64,000 nt of DNA. It comes from JASGCL01 sp965203915. Lineage in GTDB: Bacteria > Pseudomonadota > Alphaproteobacteria > JASGCL01. The position numbers and the translations under genes are program-made. Of the stretch, positions 18,011 through 26,917 are shown piece by piece. The notes beneath the pieces are model-generated. The model made no database searches, was not told the DNA's origin, and was given only the letters and a program-made list of their open reading frames with translations. The number at the start of each line of letters is the position of its first letter. The first letter of the stretch is position 1. Location: assembly GCA_965203915.1 (NCBI GenBank), contig OZ241918.1, positions 186,001-250,000 of the forward strand. Direction: 5' to 3'.

Positions 18011-18939
18011 TAAGCGACATGGGAACGCCCTCTCTCATTCATCCCTCGCTCGCAAGCAAAAGCAATAGGGAGTCGGTGGCCGAGGTATCGTGCGAGGATT
18101 GTTTTGATATGTTATCACGTATTGAAGACAAAACGGTTGATATGGTTTTAACCGACCCACCTTACTTCATTGATGGCATGGGTAATGATTGGCAAGATGA
18201 AAGCCTGAATAAAAAGGTTCATCGTGCGGGGGTGGTGGGTAGCCTGCCAGTTGGTATGAAGTTCGACAGAGAACAGGGCGTTCAATTATATGAATTCATG
18301 TTGCCCGTGGCAAGGGAATGGTTGCGTGTGCTGAAACCCGCGGGCTTTGTCTTATGTTTTTCACAACCGCGTTTGGCACATAAAATGGCGGCGGCTTTGG
18401 AAGATGCTGGATTTGATATAAAAGACGTTTATGCTTGGCAAAGACCAGGGCAAGCCAAAGCCTTTTCCCAAGAACATTTTGTTCGTAAAAATAAAAACCT
18501 GTCAGACGTGGAAAAAGAGGAAGTTATAAAAAATTTACAAGGACGCAAAACCCCGCAATTGCGCCCAACCATGGATTTAATCGTCATGGCGCAAAAACCG
18601 AAAGAAGGAACATTTGTCGATAATTGGTTGCAATACCAAGTTGGGTTGATAGATGTTAATGCAGGGATTTTGGAAAAAGATAAATTTCCCGCGACCATCA
18701 TGCCATGCGCCCATGAAGCCATCCGTTATGACCATATTACGCAAAAACCTGTCAATTTATTGCGCCATTTGATCAGAATTTTTACCGCCGATAGTAAAAA
18801 CACAAAAATTCTTGATTGCTTTGTCGGCACGGGTTCAACCGCGGTGGCCGCGGTGAGGGAGGGGCGACAGTTTTTTGCTTGTGATAGAGAAGAAAAATAC
18901 GTGGAGATAGCCAATCGAAGATTACAAGAATTATGTTAA
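18007..18939 (+). CDS. Site-specific DNA methyltransferase (N6-adenine or N4-cytosine, beta-type motif order)
   Basis: 310 residues from the ATG at 18007, which overlaps the purS stop. Motif IV (DPPYF, near residue 49) comes before motif I (DCFVGTGSTA, near 275), the permuted order of beta-class amino-methyltransferases such as RsrI, HinfI and CcrM. TQKPVNLLRHLI before motif I is also typical. It lacks a C-terminal extension like that of CcrM. No restriction gene is adjacent, so it is probably an orphan methylase. Its place inside the pur operon, between purS and purQ, is unusual. Recognition sequence unknown. Confidence 0.88.
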   Translation: MISDMGTPSLIHPSLASKSNRESVAEVSCEDCFDMLSRIEDKTVDMVLTDPPYFIDGMGNDWQDESLNKKVHRAGVVGSLPVGMKFDREQGVQLYEFMLPVAREWLRVLKPAGFVLCFSQPRLAHKMAAALEDAGFDIKDVYAWQRPGQAKAFSQEHFVRKNKNLSDVEKEEVIKNLQGRKTPQLRPTMDLIVMAQKPKEGTFVDNWLQYQVGLIDVNAGILEKDKFPATIMPCAHEAIRYDHITQKPVNLLRHLIRIFTADSKNTKILDCFVGTGSTAVAAVREGRQFFACDREEKYVEIANRRLQELC

Positions 18940-19039
18940 TATAAAGTTTAATGAAGAAAATAAAAGCTGATGGGCCTGTCGCGCGTGCATCAAAAACGGT
19001 AAAAAAAATGATAATGGATAAATTATTAAAAGAAATATC

Positions 19040-19690
19040 ATGAGAGCAGTCATCGTTGTTTTTGATGGTAGCAATCGGCAGGACGATCTGGCGCGCGCCA
19101 TTTTTTTGGCAACCAACAATACCCCCATATTTGTCCCCGCGCGCGAAAGCACCCTGCCCGATAAAACCGATGTTGTTTTTTTGCCTGGCGGTTTTTCTTA
19201 TGGCGATTATTTGCGGTCGGGTGCCATGGCGGCGAAAACCCCCATCATGCGCGCGGTGACAACATTTGCGGCGGGCGGCGGCCGCGTGATGGGCATTTGT
19301 AATGGCTTCCAAATATTGTGCGAAGCGGGTTTGTTGTCGGGGCTGTTGCGTCCCAATCATGACGGGCGGTTTATCTGCAGTTGGCAACGGTTAACCCCCG
19401 CCCCAAGTTTCGAAAAATTATTTGCCGCCCCCCAGGTTGTTTTCCCCATTGCCCACGCTGATGGTAATTTTCAAATCGACGATGACGGTTATAAAAAATT
19501 GCAAGACAACCAACAAATATTGCTGTCCTATGATTCAAACCCCAATGGCGCGCGCGGGGATATTGCGGGTATTTGCAACAAAACAAAAAATATTTTTGGC
19601 ATGATGCCCCACCCCGAAAATAATATCGAAGATTTCCATAGCGCAAAAAAAGACGGCTTGGTGTTTTTTAAAAATTTTTTATCCATGTAA
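19040..19690 (+). CDS. purQ: FGAM synthase glutaminase subunit PurQ
   Basis: 216 residues, class I glutamine amidotransferase that supplies ammonia to PurL. Seen: FLPGGFSYGDYLRSGA near residue 52, the catalytic Cys in VMGICNGFQIL near 88, and the His/Glu pair in GMMPHPEN near 197. About 100 bases separate it from the upstream methyltransferase and 18 bases from purL. Confidence 0.96.
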   Translation: MRAVIVVFDGSNRQDDLARAIFLATNNTPIFVPARESTLPDKTDVVFLPGGFSYGDYLRSGAMAAKTPIMRAVTTFAAGGGRVMGICNGFQILCEAGLLSGLLRPNHDGRFICSWQRLTPAPSFEKLFAAPQVVFPIAHADGNFQIDDDGYKKLQDNQQILLSYDSNPNGARGDIAGICNKTKNIFGMMPHPENNIEDFHSAKKDGLVFFKNFLSM

Positions 19691-19708
19691 AACGAAAGAA
19701 AGAATATC

Positions 19709-22021
19709 ATGACAACATCCCCCACCCGCGATAATATTTTTGCCCTGGCGCGATCTTATGGGCTTAGCGCGTCTGAAACCGAAAAATTGATAATCGCGCA
19801 ACAACAGGCGCGTGGCCAATTACCCACCCCGACCGAGGTCGCGGTGACGGGCGCGCTGTGGTCAGAACATTGTTCTTATAAATCCAGCAAGTTTTATATC
19901 AAACAACTTCATTTCAACGAACCATGGGTGATAACCGCGGCGGGCGAAAATGCGGGGGCGATAGATATTGGCGACAACCAAGCCATTATTTTTAAAATGG
20001 AAAGTCATAACCACCCAAGTTATTTGGAACCATTTCACGGCGCGGCCACGGGGGTTGGGGGAATCCTGCGCGATATTTTTACCATGGGCGCCAAACCCAT
20101 AGCCAATGTAAATGCCCTAAGGTTTGGCGATGTTGACGATGCCGTGTTGGCAAAAAAAATGCGCGGCCTGGTGCGCGGCGTGGTGAAGGGGATAAGCCAT
20201 TATGGCAATTGTGTCGGCGTGCCGATGGTGACGGGCGAAACCGAATTCTTGCCATGTTACAATGGGAATATTTTGGTCAATGCCATGACGGTCGGGTTGG
20301 TCGAGCAAGGCAAGATGGCGTCGGCCATGGCAAAAGGAATTGGCAATTGGGTGATTTATTTGGGCAGCAAAACCGGGCGCGACGGGGTGAAGGGGGCGGT
20401 GATGGCCAGCCAAGAATTTTCGGGTAGCGACGAAGAACAAAAACCCGCGGTCCAGGTCGGCGATCCCTTCGCCGAAAAATTATTGTTGGATTTGTGTTTG
20501 CAACTTATCGCCGATAAAAAATTCATCGCCATTCAAGACATGGGGGCGGCGGGGCTTTCATCTTCATCGGCCGAAATGGCGGATAAGGGCGGCGTGGGTA
20601 TAGAAATAGAATTGTCGCAAGTGCCGATGCGCGAAGCCAACATGCGCCCCGAAGAATTGATGTTATCTGAAAGCCAAGAAAGGATGTTGGCGATTATCGA
20701 ACCCAAAAATTTTGATGTTATCAAAAAATTATTTTCGCAAAGCCATTTGGATTGTGAAAAAATTGGTGAAGTGATTGCCGAGCCGCAATTGATAATAAAA
20801 ATGAATGGCAAGGTCGAGGCGCATTTGGCAACCAACCTGTTGGTGGGCCAGGCGCCGCTTTATACCGCCGCCGAAAGACCATTGGCCCCCTTGCCAACAT
20901 ACAACCTGTTGCCCGACAACATGAAGGGTGGTTTTTTTGCCCGACATGAAACCCGCGCCAAACAAGAAAACACCAACCCCGCGGGCATGACCACCATTAC
21001 GAATCTTCCTCACCTCGATATAAAAAATTACTTAGAAAAATATTTTGCTTCATCTTTTGGTGCCGACAAATCCTTCATTTACGAACAATATGACCGCTTG
21101 GTCCAGGGCAATAGTATTTTTACCAGCGGTCAGGCTTCGGCGGGGGTGATAAAAATTCCCCATGGTAAGAAAGCCTTGGCGGTGTCATGCCATGGCGACC
21201 CATTGTTGTGCCATGCCAACCCCGCCATTGGTGGGCGGGCGATTATTTTGGGATCCTATCGCAAACTTTGTGCGGTGGGGGCGCGGCCCTTGGCTTACAC
21301 CAACAACCTTAATTTTGGTAATCCAGAAAACCCGACCATCATGGCGGCCTTCGCCACTATCTTGCGGGCGATGGGTGATGTATCGCGTGAATTGCACTTT
21401 CCCACCATTTCGGGCAATGTTTCGCTTTATAATCAAACCGCGGGTAAAGATATTTATCATACGCCCGTTATCGGCGGCGTGGGGGTGATAGAAGATTATA
21501 AAAAATCGGCGGGTTATATTTTACCGCGCGAACCACAAATATTATGGTTGCTGGGCGACGGGGAGAAGGTTGACTTGGCCGCCAGTCGTTATGGTTTCTT
21601 ACAGCTGGGTGAAAATAATTATTCACCGCCAGCAGGTATTTTTGACATAGCGATGGAAGAAAAATTGGGCAGTTTCGTTCAAAACCTTATTATCGAGGAA
21701 AAGGTGAAGGCCTGCAAAGCGGTTGGGGCGGCGGGTTTGTTGGTTGATGCCATCACCATGGCCTTGCCAAATATGCTAGGCCTGCGGGTAGTCGAAACCC
21801 CCTCCTGGCCACGATATTTTTGTGGTATTGGTGGCGCAAGATATTTGGTGGCTGGCGGCACCGATATTGAAAAACAGGCGAAGGCGGCAGGGATTGCCAT
21901 CACCAAATTTGCCGATATTTTGTCCGAAGAAAATCCGCAGTTGAAAATAGGCGAACAAATGATTATGTCCCTTTCAGCAATAAAAAATATTCGTCAGCAA
22001 CTTAAAAATAAAATCATATAA
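19709..22021 (+). CDS. purL: FGAM synthase subunit PurL (small form)
   Basis: 770 residues, the short PurL that works with separate PurS and PurQ. ATP-dependent conversion of FGAR to FGAM. Typical segments: TGALWSEHCSYKSSK near residue 46, KMESHNHPS near 95, GAATGVGGILRDIFTMGA near 110, and a second AIRS-like half (VSCHGDPL, ISGNVSLYNQ). AAAGAAAGAA precedes the ATG. Completes the three-part complex encoded in this operon. Confidence 0.97.
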   Translation: MTTSPTRDNIFALARSYGLSASETEKLIIAQQQARGQLPTPTEVAVTGALWSEHCSYKSSKFYIKQLHFNEPWVITAAGENAGAIDIGDNQAIIFKMESHNHPSYLEPFHGAATGVGGILRDIFTMGAKPIANVNALRFGDVDDAVLAKKMRGLVRGVVKGISHYGNCVGVPMVTGETEFLPCYNGNILVNAMTVGLVEQGKMASAMAKGIGNWVIYLGSKTGRDGVKGAVMASQEFSGSDEEQKPAVQVGDPFAEKLLLDLCLQLIADKKFIAIQDMGAAGLSSSSAEMADKGGVGIEIELSQVPMREANMRPEELMLSESQERMLAIIEPKNFDVIKKLFSQSHLDCEKIGEVIAEPQLIIKMNGKVEAHLATNLLVGQAPLYTAAERPLAPLPTYNLLPDNMKGGFFARHETRAKQENTNPAGMTTITNLPHLDIKNYLEKYFASSFGADKSFIYEQYDRLVQGNSIFTSGQASAGVIKIPHGKKALAVSCHGDPLLCHANPAIGGRAIILGSYRKLCAVGARPLAYTNNLNFGNPENPTIMAAFATILRAMGDVSRELHFPTISGNVSLYNQTAGKDIYHTPVIGGVGVIEDYKKSAGYILPREPQILWLLGDGEKVDLAASRYGFLQLGENNYSPPAGIFDIAMEEKLGSFVQNLIIEEKVKACKAVGAAGLLVDAITMALPNMLGLRVVETPSWPRYFCGIGGARYLVAGGTDIEKQAKAAGIAITKFADILSEENPQLKIGEQMIMSLSAIKNIRQQLKNKII

Positions 22022-22044
22022 AAAAATAAAGAAGGTTTTGCCCC

Positions 22045-22275
22045 ATGCCAGTCAGCCGTGAAGAAATATTGAGCGATTTAACCGCCGCCTTTCCCAAGGC
22101 GGAGATAGAATTGATAGCCCTGGTTGACGACGACGACCATTGGAAATTAACCATCGCCGCCAAAGAATTTGCGGGGCTAAATCGCGTTGCGCAACACCAA
22201 TTGGTTTACGCCGCGTTGCAGGGTAAAATGCACACCCGCTTGCATGCCTTGCAATTAATTACCAAACTGTTATAA
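22045..22275 (+). CDS. BolA family protein
   Basis: 76 residues with the BolA/IbaG fold signature: a variable N-terminus, then HQLVYAALQGKMHTRLHALQL. BolA proteins partner with monothiol glutaredoxins through a shared iron-sulfur cluster; the Grx4-like gene follows after 14 bases, which supports this pairing. It lies 23 bases after purL and may ride on the pur transcript. Confidence 0.92.
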   Translation: MPVSREEILSDLTAAFPKAEIELIALVDDDDHWKLTIAAKEFAGLNRVAQHQLVYAALQGKMHTRLHALQLITKLL

Positions 22276-22289
22276 TAATACACGGATAC

Positions 22290-22625
22290 ATGACAGACAT
22301 TAAACAAGAAATCGCCGATACCATCAAAAATAATAAGGTGGTGTTATACATGAAGGGCAACAAACAAATGCCACAATGTGGCTTTTCGGCCGCGGTGGTT
22401 GGCGTGTTGAATCACTATGGTGTCGATTTTCAAGATATTAATGTCTTGGCGGACCCCGCCCTGCGCCAGGGTATCAAGGATTTTAGTCAATGGCCCACCG
22501 TGCCGCAATTGTATGTGGCTGGCGAATTTGTTGGCGGTTGTGATATTGTGCGCGAAATGGCGCAATCGGGCGAATTAACCGCCCTGTTCGAAAGCAAGGG
22601 TATTGCGGTTAAAACGCAAGCATAG
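22290..22625 (+). CDS. grxD: Monothiol glutaredoxin, Grx4/GrxD type
   Basis: 111 residues. The monothiol CGFS active site is visible in MPQCGFSAAVV near residue 31, and the glutathione-binding WPTVPQLYVAGEFVGGCDI near 70-90. Carries and delivers 2Fe-2S clusters, with BolA as partner. The two genes form the well-known bolA-grx unit. Confidence 0.95.
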   Translation: MTDIKQEIADTIKNNKVVLYMKGNKQMPQCGFSAAVVGVLNHYGVDFQDINVLADPALRQGIKDFSQWPTVPQLYVAGEFVGGCDIVREMAQSGELTALFESKGIAVKTQA

Positions 22626-22671
22626 GGGCTGTTATGTTGGCGGATATGCAACCTTCATACACTTATAAATT

Positions 22672-23439
22672 TTAGGAATATTGAACGGGGCGCGTTATTA
22701 TCCTACCATTAGATAAGGTAATAGCTTGTGGTAGTAAATGTTTATTTAGAATTCTTCTATTTATTTTGCTTGATGTATTGGCAAGATGTTTTAGCATCGG
22801 TTTTTGGTGAGGTGGGGTTAAAATAACAATTTTTTTGTTATGTAGATTTTTTATTTTTTCGAGGGCAGGTGTAAAATCAGTATCAGCACTAATAACCATG
22901 ATAGTATCCATTTTATTTTCATAAGCATCTGCAATTATCTCTATACCAATTTTGACATCAGTTTCTTTTTCCTCATGGGTATATAATTCTGTATTACATA
23001 CCACGCAATTATTATGATAATTATATTTGGTTGGTTTTTTTATATCTTTTTTATTCATTTTACACATTGATTTGAAAACATTCCATAACCATTTTGGGTT
23101 GTCGGTGTTTATCCATTTAGCAATTTTATTGGATATTTTTTTAGAGCATTTTAAACAAATAATTGCGTTTAGTCGCTTTTTTTTGAAGTGGGATTTAAAA
23201 CAAATGACGCCATGATGGCTTAGAGCACTTATATAATCCTCATGTCTTTTTTCTTTTTCTTGGCCATGCCAATAAGGAATAGCAGTAAAATATTTCACTG
23301 CTACCAAATTACCAAGGTTAAAAGATTGACAATATCCTTCACATAAAGAATATAAATTAAGCCACTTTAATTTGTCATCTTGGATTTTATTTATGCCGTG
23401 GTATAAATTTAACCCGTCAATATAGGCTATAACTTTCAT
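22672..23439 (-). CDS. NYN-domain (PIN-like) putative RNase with a Cys4 zinc knuckle
   Basis: 255 residues from the ATG at 23439. N-terminal AYIDGLNLYHG carries the first acidic residue of the NYN/LabA-like fold; VKIGIEIIADAYENKMDTIM and ISADTDFTPALE carry the later acidic residues. A pair CLKCSK (near 93) and CVVCNTE (near 145) looks like an inserted zinc-binding knuckle. NYN domains are predicted metal-dependent ribonucleases; the target is unknown. Base composition is clearly more AT-rich than the neighbouring pur and tat genes, suggesting transfer. It lies alone, just downstream of the tat operon terminator. Confidence 0.85.
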   Translation of the reverse strand: MKVIAYIDGLNLYHGINKIQDDKLKWLNLYSLCEGYCQSFNLGNLVAVKYFTAIPYWHGQEKEKRHEDYISALSHHGVICFKSHFKKKRLNAIICLKCSKKISNKIAKWINTDNPKWLWNVFKSMCKMNKKDIKKPTKYNYHNNCVVCNTELYTHEEKETDVKIGIEIIADAYENKMDTIMVISADTDFTPALEKIKNLHNKKIVILTPPHQKPMLKHLANTSSKINRRILNKHLLPQAITLSNGRIITRPVQYS

Positions 23440-23460
23440 CAATGTATATTTTAATAGATG

Positions 23461-23500
23461 CTAAAAAAAAGTCCCACTGGTGCTAAAAGCACTGTGGGAC
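23461..23500 (-). terminator. Rho-independent terminator (minus strand) of the tat operon
   Basis: Read on the minus strand: GTCCCACAGTGCT, TTTT loop, AGCACCAGTGGGAC, then TTTTTTTTAG. This is a strong stem with a U-tract, 115 bases after the tatC stop and about 20 bases before the NYN gene start. It could also act as a leader terminator for the NYN gene. Confidence 0.85.
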
Positions 23501-23614
23501 CAACAATAACACCATATGATTTAACATACTATGCTAAAGCATTCATTTTACTTCTACTATAAATTTGTGATTTTGTCAAATAGGGTTGCAGGTGTTTTCA
23601 TAAGGATTTCTTTA

Positions 23615-24442
23615 TTAAGATTTTGGCGTAACAGCTTTGCTCTTTATAAAATAACTGGCGAGGACCGCGAATTCGTAAAGCAAGATAAGCGGCACCGCCA
23701 AGGAAATTTGGCTAAGCGGGTCGGGTGGGGTAAGAATGCCCGCCATGATGAAGGCTATCACGATGGCGTAACGCCGTTGTTTCACCAACCATGCCCGCGA
23801 AATAACCCCCAACCGCAACAACAATATTAACAAAACGGGCGTTTCAAATGAAAGACCGAAAGCCATCACCAAATGCAAAACCAACGACAGGTAATCGCTG
23901 ACCTTGGGCTGAATTTCCACCACCATCGAATTGTCGGGCATGGGTAAGTTAGAAAATTGTTCGAAGCTTAAGAAAAATTTCCACGCCAGCGGAATAACCA
24001 AATAATAAACAAATGTCGCGCCCAACATGAAAAAAAATGGTGTGGCAAGAAAGAAAAATAGAAAACTCTTTTTTTCATGGCGATAAAGCCCAGGCGCAAT
24101 GAACAACCAAACTTGCAACAACCAAAATGGTATGACCAACACCATCGCGCTGTAAAATGCCAAACGCACATTGGTGAAAAAAACCTCGGTCAGGCTGGTG
24201 GCTATCATTTTATGGTTGATGTCGCTGCCCTGTTTTTGCCAAGCATCAAACAATGGCTCCGCCAAAAAACCATAGATGCGCGGCGCAAAATAATAACAAA
24301 CAAGGAACGCCACCAACAACGCCCCGACCGACCAAAACAACCGCCGCCGCAATTCCAGCAAATGATTGATGAGCGACATCGTCATCAATTTTTCTTTGCG
24401 CGATGGCGGCGGTAAATGATGTTGGGTTGTTTTTTTTGCCAA
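23615..24442 (-). CDS. tatC: Sec-independent protein translocase subunit TatC
   Basis: 275 residues, six membrane segments. Seen: SLINHLLELRRRLFW near residue 23, LVIPLAWKF and SFETPVLLILLLRLGVI. TatC binds the twin-arginine signal peptide. The start is taken as TTG at 24442, because GAGGA stands eight bases before it on the minus strand. The first ATG (24385) would also give a viable protein starting MTMSLINHL. Last gene of tatA-tatB-tatC. Confidence 0.94.
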   Translation of the reverse strand: MAKKTTQHHLPPPSRKEKLMTMSLINHLLELRRRLFWSVGALLVAFLVCYYFAPRIYGFLAEPLFDAWQKQGSDINHKMIATSLTEVFFTNVRLAFYSAMVLVIPFWLLQVWLFIAPGLYRHEKKSFLFFFLATPFFFMLGATFVYYLVIPLAWKFFLSFEQFSNLPMPDNSMVVEIQPKVSDYLSLVLHLVMAFGLSFETPVLLILLLRLGVISRAWLVKQRRYAIVIAFIMAGILTPPDPLSQISLAVPLILLYEFAVLASYFIKSKAVTPKS

Positions 24443-24534
24443 TATTGTATCCTCGCGCTATTTTTACTTTAAAATTTTTTCATGAAGATGACAGTTTTTT
24501 ATTGCTCGATAGTTTTTTGCCACGGCGCGGCGTT

Positions 24535-24927
24535 TTATTTTTTATCGGACGTTGTTGGTTTTGAACGGCCTTTGGGTTTGGCCGTTTTTTTCTTAACGCT
24601 GGTTTTGCTATTATGGTCGGCGGTTTGTTGAATAATTTCAACCTCGCTCAATGTTTTTTTGGCTTGCCCCGCGCCCGTTTCATCCAGGATCTTATTTTTT
24701 ATTTCTTCGGCATATTTTTTGGCATCCATTTCGTTGGCCATGTCTTCAAACGCGGTTTGAAATTCATGCGCCAACAATTGCAATTTGCGCCATAACGCCA
24801 CAACGCCCCGCACCAAGGGGGGCAGGTCGCGCGGACCAATAACCAACAACCCGACCACCAATATAACCAATAATTCTATCCCGCTTAAGCCAAAAAAAGC
24901 CAAGTGATAGGGGTAGATGATTGGCAT
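24535..24927 (-). CDS. tatB: Twin-arginine translocase subunit TatB
   Basis: 130 residues. One N-terminal membrane helix (SGIELLVILVVGLLVIGP, with the hinge GPRDLP), then an amphipathic helix and a Lys-rich C-terminal tail (KKKTAKPKGRSKP). The conserved early Glu in GIELL marks TatB. Six bases separate its start from the tatA stop. Confidence 0.93.
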   Translation of the reverse strand: MPIIYPYHLAFFGLSGIELLVILVVGLLVIGPRDLPPLVRGVVALWRKLQLLAHEFQTAFEDMANEMDAKKYAEEIKNKILDETGAGQAKKTLSEVEIIQQTADHNSKTSVKKKTAKPKGRSKPTTSDKK

Positions 24928-24933
24928 AAGAAA

Positions 24934-25098
24934 TTATTTTTTCTTATTTTTTGTGTCGCTGCCGTTAAGGTTCTTTTTAAAATTTTTTAAGCCTGTGCCC
25001 AAATCGCCCATCAGCGACGATAATTTACCGCCGCCACCGAACAACACCAACACAACGATTAAAATAATTAACCAATGCCAAATGCTAAAACTGCCCAT
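24934..25098 (-). CDS. tatA: Twin-arginine translocase subunit TatA
   Basis: 54 residues. The N-terminus GSFSIWHWLIILIVVLVLFG gives one membrane helix, then GGGKLSSLMGDLG (amphipathic helix) and a charged tail. This is the pore-forming subunit. It is shorter than most alphaproteobacterial TatA (about 70-90) because the tail is short. First gene of the tat operon, with a promoter at 25172-25200. Confidence 0.92.
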   Translation of the reverse strand: MGSFSIWHWLIILIVVLVLFGGGGKLSSLMGDLGTGLKNFKKNLNGSDTKNKKK

Positions 25099-25600
25099 GA
25101 TTTTTGTGCCTTTCTGCTACAATGTATGTTTATTGTTTGCTCTAAGCCTTACCCTGTTTGCAAGATATATTATTATACCATTGTCCAGGTTGTAATACAA
25201 AATGGCTTATCACAAAACATGGAAAAAATAAAGCACCCTGCCCCAGGTTTATTTTATGATGCCCAGGGGGCAAGGGTTAATAAATAAATTTATCTAGCAA
25301 TAGTAGTGTCGCCTTTGGTTGATTTTTCTATTTTTTTATGATAGGCATGTGTTTCATGTTTCAAAAAATATTTTGCCACGCGAAACAAATGGAAGAGGGA
25401 CTTTATAATATCATTTTAGGTGCAAAACAAAAAGCAACGGGGTGTGCTTTAAAAAAACGCCAAAAGTAAGCAGGGTATCTCAATCACGGGCATGAACGAA
25501 AAAGAAAGAGGATTAATAAGGGGTTTATCATTAACAAGTCAGCAAGGCCTACCATAACCAGCAACATACCAAACCTGCTGGCAATCAAAGCATAAAAACA
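25099..25600. other. About 500 bases between tatA and carD without a gene
   Basis: Divergent AT-rich region. It holds the tat promoter near 25172-25200 and should hold a carD promoter. A GC-rich imperfect hairpin lies at about 25233-25277 (CCCTGCCCCAGG against CCCAGGGGGCAAGGG) without a clear U-tract. It could belong to a small RNA or leader, but I cannot assign it. No convincing short gene seen. Confidence 0.4.
25172..25200 (-). promoter_or_regulatory. Sigma70-type promoter for tatABC
   Basis: On the minus strand: TTGTAT, 17-base spacer, TATAAT, with an extended -10 (TGGTATAAT). It lies about 75 bases before the tatA ATG. The -10 box is a perfect consensus. Confidence 0.7.
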
Positions 25601-26302
25601 ATGAACAAAATAAAAACCGCCGCTAAGGTGCTTGACCGCAAAAGCCTTGCCAAACATTTGGCGGGGGCGGGTAAAAACATGGGCGCGGGTCGCGGCGGCA
25701 ACAATGGCCGCGGTATGAGCAGTGGTTTTCGCCGCGCACCATTAAAAAAGGAAGACCTGCAACGTGGTCCCATCGACCCCAGTTTAGAAACAAAAGACCT
25801 AACCCGTGATAATTTGCAAGACGGCAGTTTGGTGGTTTACCCCAGCCATGGCGTGGGTAAGGTATTGCGTATCGAACAACGCGATGTCGGCGGTGGCATG
25901 ACCGTGGAATTGGTGGTGGTGAATTTTGACATGGAAAAATTAACCCTTAGCCTGCCCATCGAAAAGGCCAAGAAAGATGGTTTGCGAACCTTGCTATCAA
26001 AAAGCCAAATGGATTCGGTGTTAAAAATTTTACGCGGCAAAGGAAAAATAAAAAGAATCATGTGGGCAAAACGCGCCCAAGAATACGAAGCCAAAATTAA
26101 TTCGGGCGATGCCAGCTTGGTGGCGGAGGTGGTGCGCGACCTTTATCGTCCGCCATCCAAACCTGAACAATCATTTTCAGAAAAGCAATTGTTCCAAATT
26201 GCGGTCGAACGTTTGGCGCGCGAAATTTCGGCGATTGACGCGGTCGACCTGCCTACCGCTACCGAAAAGGTGCATGGTATTTTGAATCGCGCCAACGCCT
26301 AA
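25601..26302 (+). CDS. carD: CarD-family transcription regulator
   Basis: 233 residues. After a basic, glycine-rich N-terminal extension of about 75 residues comes the CarD/TRCF RNA-polymerase-interacting domain: GSLVVYPSHGVGKVLRIE near residue 76, then a helical DNA-binding C-terminal part (AKRAQEYEAKINSGD, VVRDLYRPP). CarD stabilises open promoter complexes, mainly at rRNA and growth promoters. The N-terminal extension (GAGRGGNNGRGMSSG) is longer than in mycobacterial CarD (162 aa). Convergent with the phage-like operon on the other strand. Confidence 0.92.
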   Translation: MNKIKTAAKVLDRKSLAKHLAGAGKNMGAGRGGNNGRGMSSGFRRAPLKKEDLQRGPIDPSLETKDLTRDNLQDGSLVVYPSHGVGKVLRIEQRDVGGGMTVELVVVNFDMEKLTLSLPIEKAKKDGLRTLLSKSQMDSVLKILRGKGKIKRIMWAKRAQEYEAKINSGDASLVAEVVRDLYRPPSKPEQSFSEKQLFQIAVERLAREISAIDAVDLPTATEKVHGILNRANA

Positions 26303-26317
26303 CGGCGTGCGATTTTT
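26289..26317 (+). terminator. Probable terminator overlapping the carD stop
   Basis: ACGCC, loop TAAC (containing the stop codon), GGCGT with flanking GCG, followed by GATTTTTAAC. Short but well placed between the convergent carD and 26316-26843 genes. Confidence 0.5.
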
Positions 26318-26843
26318 AACAAATTATATTGTAAAAATAATAATCATCCAGCAAGAACAATGGGTCGCGACCCGCCGCCCAATCTGGGTGTTCCTCCATA
26401 TGGTGAAAATGGGTTGGGTTGCACCGCGCGCCAGGACCATCATCAACAAAAAATTTTATCCGCGGCGACAGGGTGATAACATTTTTTACCGCACGGCGCG
26501 CGATGCGCTGGCAAATTTCGAATTCTTTTTTTTGTTGGCTGATACGATAAAAATTTATCATGGCGCGACCAAATTCTTGCCAGGCGCGGTATTGATTTTT
26601 TTTCAAACAAACCGCCACCACATCATCGCCAAACAATGTTTGGTAATAGTCCGAATCCTTTGCCAAATGAACCCGCGTCATGATGGACAAGGCCACGGTT
26701 TCTAACAAAACAATATTGCATGGAAAATGCCCGCCAAACAAAGTCAGGGCGAGGATTTCTTCCTTCAACGTCAGCCATTGTTCGTCGGTAAAAAATTTAC
26801 GTTGGGTGGATGCCGTGGGAAACAGGTTGAGGATGGTTGTCAT
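26316..26843 (-). CDS. Unknown protein, last gene of the podovirus-like operon
   Basis: 175 residues, no family recognised. No signal peptide or membrane segment. It contains many aromatic residues, a conserved-looking IARRAVKNVITLSPRIKFF and the tail FLLDDYYFYNIIC. It follows the large terminase gene in the same direction (75 bases gap, GAAAG ribosome site), so it is transcribed last from the capsid promoter. A virion or packaging accessory role is a guess based on position only. Confidence 0.65.
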   Translation of the reverse strand: MTTILNLFPTASTQRKFFTDEQWLTLKEEILALTLFGGHFPCNIVLLETVALSIMTRVHLAKDSDYYQTLFGDDVVAVCLKKNQYRAWQEFGRAMINFYRISQQKKEFEICQRIARRAVKNVITLSPRIKFFVDDGPGARCNPTHFHHMEEHPDWAAGRDPLFLLDDYYFYNIIC

Positions 26844-26917
26844 GATTTTTTCTTTCTGTAAGGGTTAAAGTGGGTTGTGAGGTTTTGGGGAGGGTGAATA
26901 GTTGCCATTATATCCCA

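Noticed and set aside
17878..18939. 353-residue version of the DNA methyltransferase
   Set aside because: The extra N-terminus is Arg/Gly/His-rich and lies wholly on purS in another frame; the ATG at 18007 overlaps the purS stop neatly.
25099..25600. 6S or other known small RNA in the tatA-carD gap
   Set aside because: One GC-rich imperfect hairpin is visible, but I could not fit it to a known RNA family by eye.
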